A DNA stretch of 64,000 bases, taken from G963662655 sp963666875. GTDB lineage: Bacteria > Cloacimonadota > Cloacimonadia > Cloacimonadales > JAIOQZ01. Positions 60,320-64,000 of this stretch are shown in pieces (positions within the stretch are counted from its first letter, which is position 1; each line of letters begins with the position of its first letter). The stretch spans positions 248,001-312,000 of the forward strand of contig CAXXPU010000006.1 in the NCBI GenBank assembly GCA_963666875.2. Reading direction: 5' to 3'. The position numbers were made by a program, and so were the translations under genes. The notes under the pieces are model-generated. The model was given only the letters and a program-made list of their open reading frames with translations, ran no database searches and was not told the DNA's origin.

Positions 60320-63300
60320 TTACTCTTTTCTATTCAACAACTTCTCAGCCCGATTACGATCCGTCCTCGTCACTTCCACGCGCGTTGCTTCGACCGCGGT
60401 AACCTTGTAGAAGATTTTTCCTACGGTCTGCATTACGTTCAGATGCGTAAAGGAGTTATCGGTCACGGTGGTGATCAGGGTGCCGTCGTTTGCCGGGAAA
60501 TCCGCGGCGACAGCGGCGTAGATGTTGTAGGAGCCGATGGTTACCGGATCTCCGTTGGTGTTTTGCGTAACCGCGTCCCATGTAAGGATGACATCGTTTC
60601 CGACCTGCTCGATCGCGATATTCTGCGGAGCGAGCGGCGGGAAAGCGCTGTCGGTGTTACCGCTGACCTCGATGGAGAGACCGCAGGCATTGCCGGCTTC
60701 ATCCACGGCACGCACCCGGAAGTAGTAGGTCTGTCCAGGCACGAGTTCCCGCACGATAGAGGATGTGAATCCCATACCGGGATTCGCCATGTTCGAGTCG
60801 TCGGTCCAGTCCCACACGTTATCCTCGATGGTCACATTCGGCTCGGTATCGTAATAGACCTCGTAGCCGAGGAAGAAGTCGTCCGAGCTGACCAGCCACA
60901 AGACTTCGATGCTCTCGCTGGAGGCGGCGCCGGTAGCAGCCGCGCCGATCGCGCCGGGAGGTGTGGTGTCGATTTTCACCGACCAGTCGTCCTCGATGCC
61001 TTCCGCGGATGACGAACCGCTGTATGTCGGTCCGTAGCCGTCGATATCCCAGCAGCGAATCTCGTAGCGCAAGTCGTCGCCCTGCGCGCTGAAGGTTGCG
61101 TCGATGCGTGTGTGCAGCGTATCGGGCGTCGAGCGTCCCGCCGATTGGAAACCAGACGTCAATCCGGCGTTCTGCCAGATTTCTTCTGTATCGTAAACGC
61201 CGTTTCCGTTGCTGTCGATGCGATACTCGACACTGGTGGGATCGATCCCGAAGTAGTCGGTGAAATCGCAGCCGATGGTGACGGTAGCGGAGGTGGACCA
61301 CGGAATCGGATCCTGCGCGGGAAACGGATTCCGGCAGATCGGAACCAGCGAGCGCGGGATGGAAACCACCTCGTTGGAAAGCTCCGCGTGGTTGTCGAAC
61401 GTGTCGATCGCCTGGATGCGGAACCGGTAGTACATGCCCTGCTGGAGTCCGGTGACAGTCGTTGCAGAAGTTGATATCTCCGAAAGCAGTGCATCGTCCG
61501 CGACGGACCACTGCATATCGGCTTCGCCGATGCCGTCGTGCGATCCGTAATAGACCACGTAGCGATCGAAATGGACCTCGGTGACCGGCGTCCAGCTCAG
61601 GCTGACCGTCGTTGCCGTCGAATCGGTGACCGCGAGGTCGGTGACGGTCGTCGGAAGCGTGGCATCGATGCGCAGGACGTAGTCGTCGCTGTAGGTCACG
61701 CCGCTCTGCATGGTGTCCTGTCCGCGGAAGCCGAACTTGAGCGAATCGCCGTCCACCTGATAGAGTGCATTGACGCGTACCAGGATGCTGTCCGAATCGG
61801 TGTGCCCGATGATGGACTGCCACAATTCTTCCGCGTCCCAGACATTGTTGCCGTTGGCGTCGTAGCGGTATTCGAGCGAGGACGCATCCACCTCGTAATC
61901 GTCAAGGAAGGTCGCGCCGATGGTGACGTTGCGCTGCGTGAAGTACGGCAGGTTGTCTTGATCCGGATAGGGATCGACGATCTCCGGCGGCGTTGCCATC
62001 AGGCAGCTAACCGTATTGGAAAGCTCGCCCGTGTTTCCGCTGGTATCCACGCCGCGAATCGCGAACCAGTACCAGGCGTTGTAGGGCATTCCGGCGACAA
62101 TCGTCGAATCGGTATCGATCGAGCTGAGGAAGACATCGTCGGTGTTGTCCCACAGCGGGTCGTCGGTCGTTACTTCGCTGTCGGTGGACCAATACACCTC
62201 GTAGTGAGAGAAATAGAGGTCCTCGCACGGTGTCCAGCGCAGCTTGACCGTTTCGCCGATGATCTCATCGACGGCAAGATCGGTGATCTGCGTCGGATCG
62301 GTGCTATCATCGACGATGCCGGTGATGTAGAGGTCATCAATGTTCCAGTAGGCCGCGTAATAGCTCGTGGAGACGAACAGCCACCGGAATTGAACATACG
62401 ATTGATGATTCGCCTGTGTGCCGGGCGAGAACTGCACGACGCCGCTGTTCGCAGTCGTCCAGGACGCCAGCGAAGTCCAGGTGAGACCATTGCTGGATAC
62501 CTGGAAATAGGCGGTGCAGGCGGTGTTGGGCGAGAAGTCGTGCTGGAAGCTGACCTGTACGTCGGTGAAGATGGAGAGGTCATAGACCGGCGAAACCAGC
62601 CTCTCGCTGGAGCTGGCCAGCACGGTGTTCTCCACGCGCATGCTGTAGTCGTCACCGCTGTCGTTCACGGGTTGCCACTGGAACGTGGTCGTGCCCGAAT
62701 GCGCTCTTGTCCAGCCATCCGGAAGGGCACCCGCGTGATCGAAGTCCTCGGTGATATCCAGCGCGCCGATCACCTTGATGGAGATCGGATCGATGGCGGT
62801 CAGGTTCGATTCGTCCTCCGCGACGATGTAGAGTGTTTCCAGACCGTACCAGTCCGCTTCGGGCGTGAAGGTGACGGTCGTGTCGGCGTTGATGATGTAA
62901 CCGATGTGGTCGTCGCCGGTAACGCTGAAATCGAGCGGGTAGGAATCGAGGTCGTCGAACACCTCGTTCAGGTTCACGGTGGTGTAGTCGCCGTTCATCG
63001 GGATTTCCACCAGACCGATCGGATCGACCACCATTGGCGATTGATGAACGTTGAGGATTTCGATATCGACGGGTAGAACCTTCTCGATATCGTCCTCGTT
63101 CTTCGCCGTGACGATAACCTGATAGGTACCGGCGGATGTATGGTCGGTCTGCCAGGTGAAGGTCGCGGTCCAATCGCCGTTGTCGGTGAAGTCGCTTCCT
63201 TCGGGCAGTCCGGTCGCTTCGTAATAGATCATCTGGTAGAGCGGCTCGGTGGCGGTCACGGTGAATTCCACCAGATCGCCTTCGTACGCCGTGATGGGAT

Positions 63301-64000
63301 CGACGGGATCGACGTGCGGTCCGATCTCGCCCACGTAGAGGTTGCCGTTGTGCAGAACCGCCTCGGGATTGCCTTCGTTGAACATCAGGCTGACGAAATC
63401 GAGCGTGGTACGGTCTTCGAGCTGACCGGTCGCCTCGAATTCAATGTAGAGGAACGGCTCGGAGCCCTCGATGGGCGTGGTTCCGTAGTGCGAGACCAGG
63501 ATGTCGCCGCCGGGAAGTACGCGCCAGGTCGGTTCGCCCCAGCTCTCGGTCGAGGATCCCACCGCCGTCGCGCCCACTGCTTGTACGATGGACAGATCGG
63601 AGTGGATTCGGGTATAGACCGAGTAGATTTCGAGGTCGGTCGCCTGATTGGCATAGATGCCCACCGGCTGTGTGTCGCCGGGCATGATCGCCCAGTCGTC
63701 CAGCCATACGTCGAGCGTCTCAACCACCTGGATGTTCACCCACATCGTGTCCGCGTAGCTGCCGTTGTCCGCCACGAAGCCGACGGTGTAATCGCCGCTC
63801 TGAAGCAGGTCGGGCTGCCACGAGAAGTCCGCGTCGCCACCGCCGTTGTCGGCGAAATCGGCGCCATCCGGAAGATCGATGGTGGTTATCTGAAGCGGTT
63901 CGGATTGCGGATCGTGCGCCGTGATATCGAGCTCGAGCAGATTCTCTTCCGCGATGACCTGATCCGCGATCGGATCGAGCCAGGGGACACGATTGGTGAT
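60320..64000 (-). CDS. Large modular surface protein, 5' end outside the window
   Basis: At least 1226 residues; the frame is open to the right edge (75 codons beyond the first internal GTG). Modules in order of the chain: Ig/He-PIG-like (PLQITTIDLPDGADF), a cohesin-like segment (VWLDDWAIMPGDTQPVGIYA), Ig-like (DPITAYEGDLVEFTVTATEP, FTWQTDHTSAGTYQV), cadherin-like, a jelly-roll/MAM-like piece (GALPDGWT...WNIDDLYITG), then at least four fibronectin III domains (ITDLAVDEIIGETVKLRW, VTDLAVTDSTATTVSLSW). The end (VEATRVEVTRTDRNRAEK) lacks a sorting domain and is followed at once by a repeat. Probably adhesive or matrix-binding. Confidence 0.8.
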   Translation of the reverse strand: MTNRVPWLDPIADQVIAEENLLELDITAHDPQSEPLQITTIDLPDGADFADNGGGDADFSWQPDLLQSGDYTVGFVADNGSYADTMWVNIQVVETLDVWLDDWAIMPGDTQPVGIYANQATDLEIYSVYTRIHSDLSIVQAVGATAVGSSTESWGEPTWRVLPGGDILVSHYGTTPIEGSEPFLYIEFEATGQLEDRTTLDFVSLMFNEGNPEAVLHNGNLYVGEIGPHVDPVDPITAYEGDLVEFTVTATEPLYQMIYYEATGLPEGSDFTDNGDWTATFTWQTDHTSAGTYQVIVTAKNEDDIEKVLPVDIEILNVHQSPMVVDPIGLVEIPMNGDYTTVNLNEVFDDLDSYPLDFSVTGDDHIGYIINADTTVTFTPEADWYGLETLYIVAEDESNLTAIDPISIKVIGALDITEDFDHAGALPDGWTRAHSGTTTFQWQPVNDSGDDYSMRVENTVLASSSERLVSPVYDLSIFTDVQVSFQHDFSPNTACTAYFQVSSNGLTWTSLASWTTANSGVVQFSPGTQANHQSYVQFRWLFVSTSYYAAYWNIDDLYITGIVDDSTDPTQITDLAVDEIIGETVKLRWTPCEDLYFSHYEVYWSTDSEVTTDDPLWDNTDDVFLSSIDTDSTIVAGMPYNAWYWFAIRGVDTSGNTGELSNTVSCLMATPPEIVDPYPDQDNLPYFTQRNVTIGATFLDDYEVDASSLEYRYDANGNNVWDAEELWQSIIGHTDSDSILVRVNALYQVDGDSLKFGFRGQDTMQSGVTYSDDYVLRIDATLPTTVTDLAVTDSTATTVSLSWTPVTEVHFDRYVVYYGSHDGIGEADMQWSVADDALLSEISTSATTVTGLQQGMYYRFRIQAIDTFDNHAELSNEVVSIPRSLVPICRNPFPAQDPIPWSTSATVTIGCDFTDYFGIDPTSVEYRIDSNGNGVYDTEEIWQNAGLTSGFQSAGRSTPDTLHTRIDATFSAQGDDLRYEIRCWDIDGYGPTYSGSSSAEGIEDDWSVKIDTTPPGAIGAAATGAASSESIEVLWLVSSDDFFLGYEVYYDTEPNVTIEDNVWDWTDDSNMANPGMGFTSSIVRELVPGQTYYFRVRAVDEAGNACGLSIEVSGNTDSAFPPLAPQNIAIEQVGNDVILTWDAVTQNTNGDPVTIGSYNIYAAVAADFPANDGTLITTVTDNSFTHLNVMQTVGKIFYKVTAVEATRVEVTRTDRNRAEKLLNRKE

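Noticed and set aside
1..64000. CRISPR array, tRNA or rRNA genes
   Set aside because: No regularly spaced repeats, cloverleaf or conserved rRNA segments were recognised; the repeated palindromes are dispersed, not arrayed.

Overview
The window looks like chromosomal DNA of an uncultured anaerobic bacterium of the FCB superphylum, possibly Cloacimonadota or a relative. Two secreted proteins (29381-33472) and an M1 peptidase (55713-58604) end in the NPFNP-type / FlgD-like C-terminal sorting domain typical of type IX-secreting FCB lineages. Metabolism is built around amino acids (saccharopine enzymes, citrate lyase, aconitases, P5C dehydrogenase, histidine ammonia-lyase), and two good sigma-54 promoters are present. 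No rRNA, tRNA or CRISPR array was seen. The phylum is inferred from protein style, not from a marker gene.

Layout. 1-2.9 kb: the 5' part of a secreted protein, an M23 endopeptidase, and a 38-residue orphan gene between two terminators. 3.0-20.9 kb: one minus-strand, tightly overlapping lipid/pigment cluster. In transcription order it encodes FabG, ketosynthase, CrtI-like FAD enzyme, ketosynthase, ACP, PlsC-like acyltransferase, PaaK-like ligase, aromatic ammonia-lyase, double hot-dog dehydratase, thioesterase, a ketosynthase-chain-length-factor fusion, three B12-type radical SAM enzymes, a GT2-DUF2062 protein and an LpxL-like acyltransferase. It combines an aryl-polyene/flexirubin toolkit with enzymes recalled from ladderane-type clusters. 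21.1-25.3 kb: a GT4 glycosyltransferase, hutH and an RlmL-like methyltransferase. 25.5-26.8 kb: an IS481-type element. 27.0-33.5 kb: an FtsX-type permease behind a sigma-54 promoter, then two paralogous secreted proteins.

33.5-37.05 kb is an accessory island. It has a short tyrosine recombinase, four tiny genes chained by ATGA overlaps (three carrying one repeated four-cysteine module), about 0.9 kb of GC-rich non-coding DNA with a perfect 27-bp inverted repeat, three small genes including two likely HTH proteins, and DnaA-box clusters beside AT-rich DNA at both ends. 37.3-39.1 kb: a structured, riboswitch-like leader and a pruA-type aldehyde dehydrogenase with a one-base frameshift. 39.1-42.9 kb: five C-rich, double-hairpin, MITE-like elements. 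Two pairs of them each enclose exactly 360 bp with a DUF559 nuclease gene.

42.9-54.3 kb is a minus-strand catabolic operon: saccharopine dehydrogenase, lysine-ketoglutarate reductase, a CitD-CitE fusion, CitF, an isocitrate/homoisocitrate-type dehydrogenase, an HD hydrolase and two fused aconitase-family proteins. Read together they could run the alpha-aminoadipate pathway in reverse, from lysine to homocitrate, and cleave homocitrate to acetate and 2-oxoglutarate. That would regenerate the 2-oxoglutarate used by the first enzyme. A plainer alternative is conversion of 2-oxoglutarate to citrate and its cleavage, with the lysine genes feeding in glutamate. 54.5-64 kb: a SnoaL-AlkD fusion, a plus-strand trio (M1 peptidase, transglutaminase-like protein, TAXI-type binding protein), and a large modular surface protein running off the right edge.

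Dispersed palindromic DNA is unusually common. At least four families are visible, and some copies lie in frame inside genes (a glycosyltransferase, a ketosynthase linker, the transposase tail).
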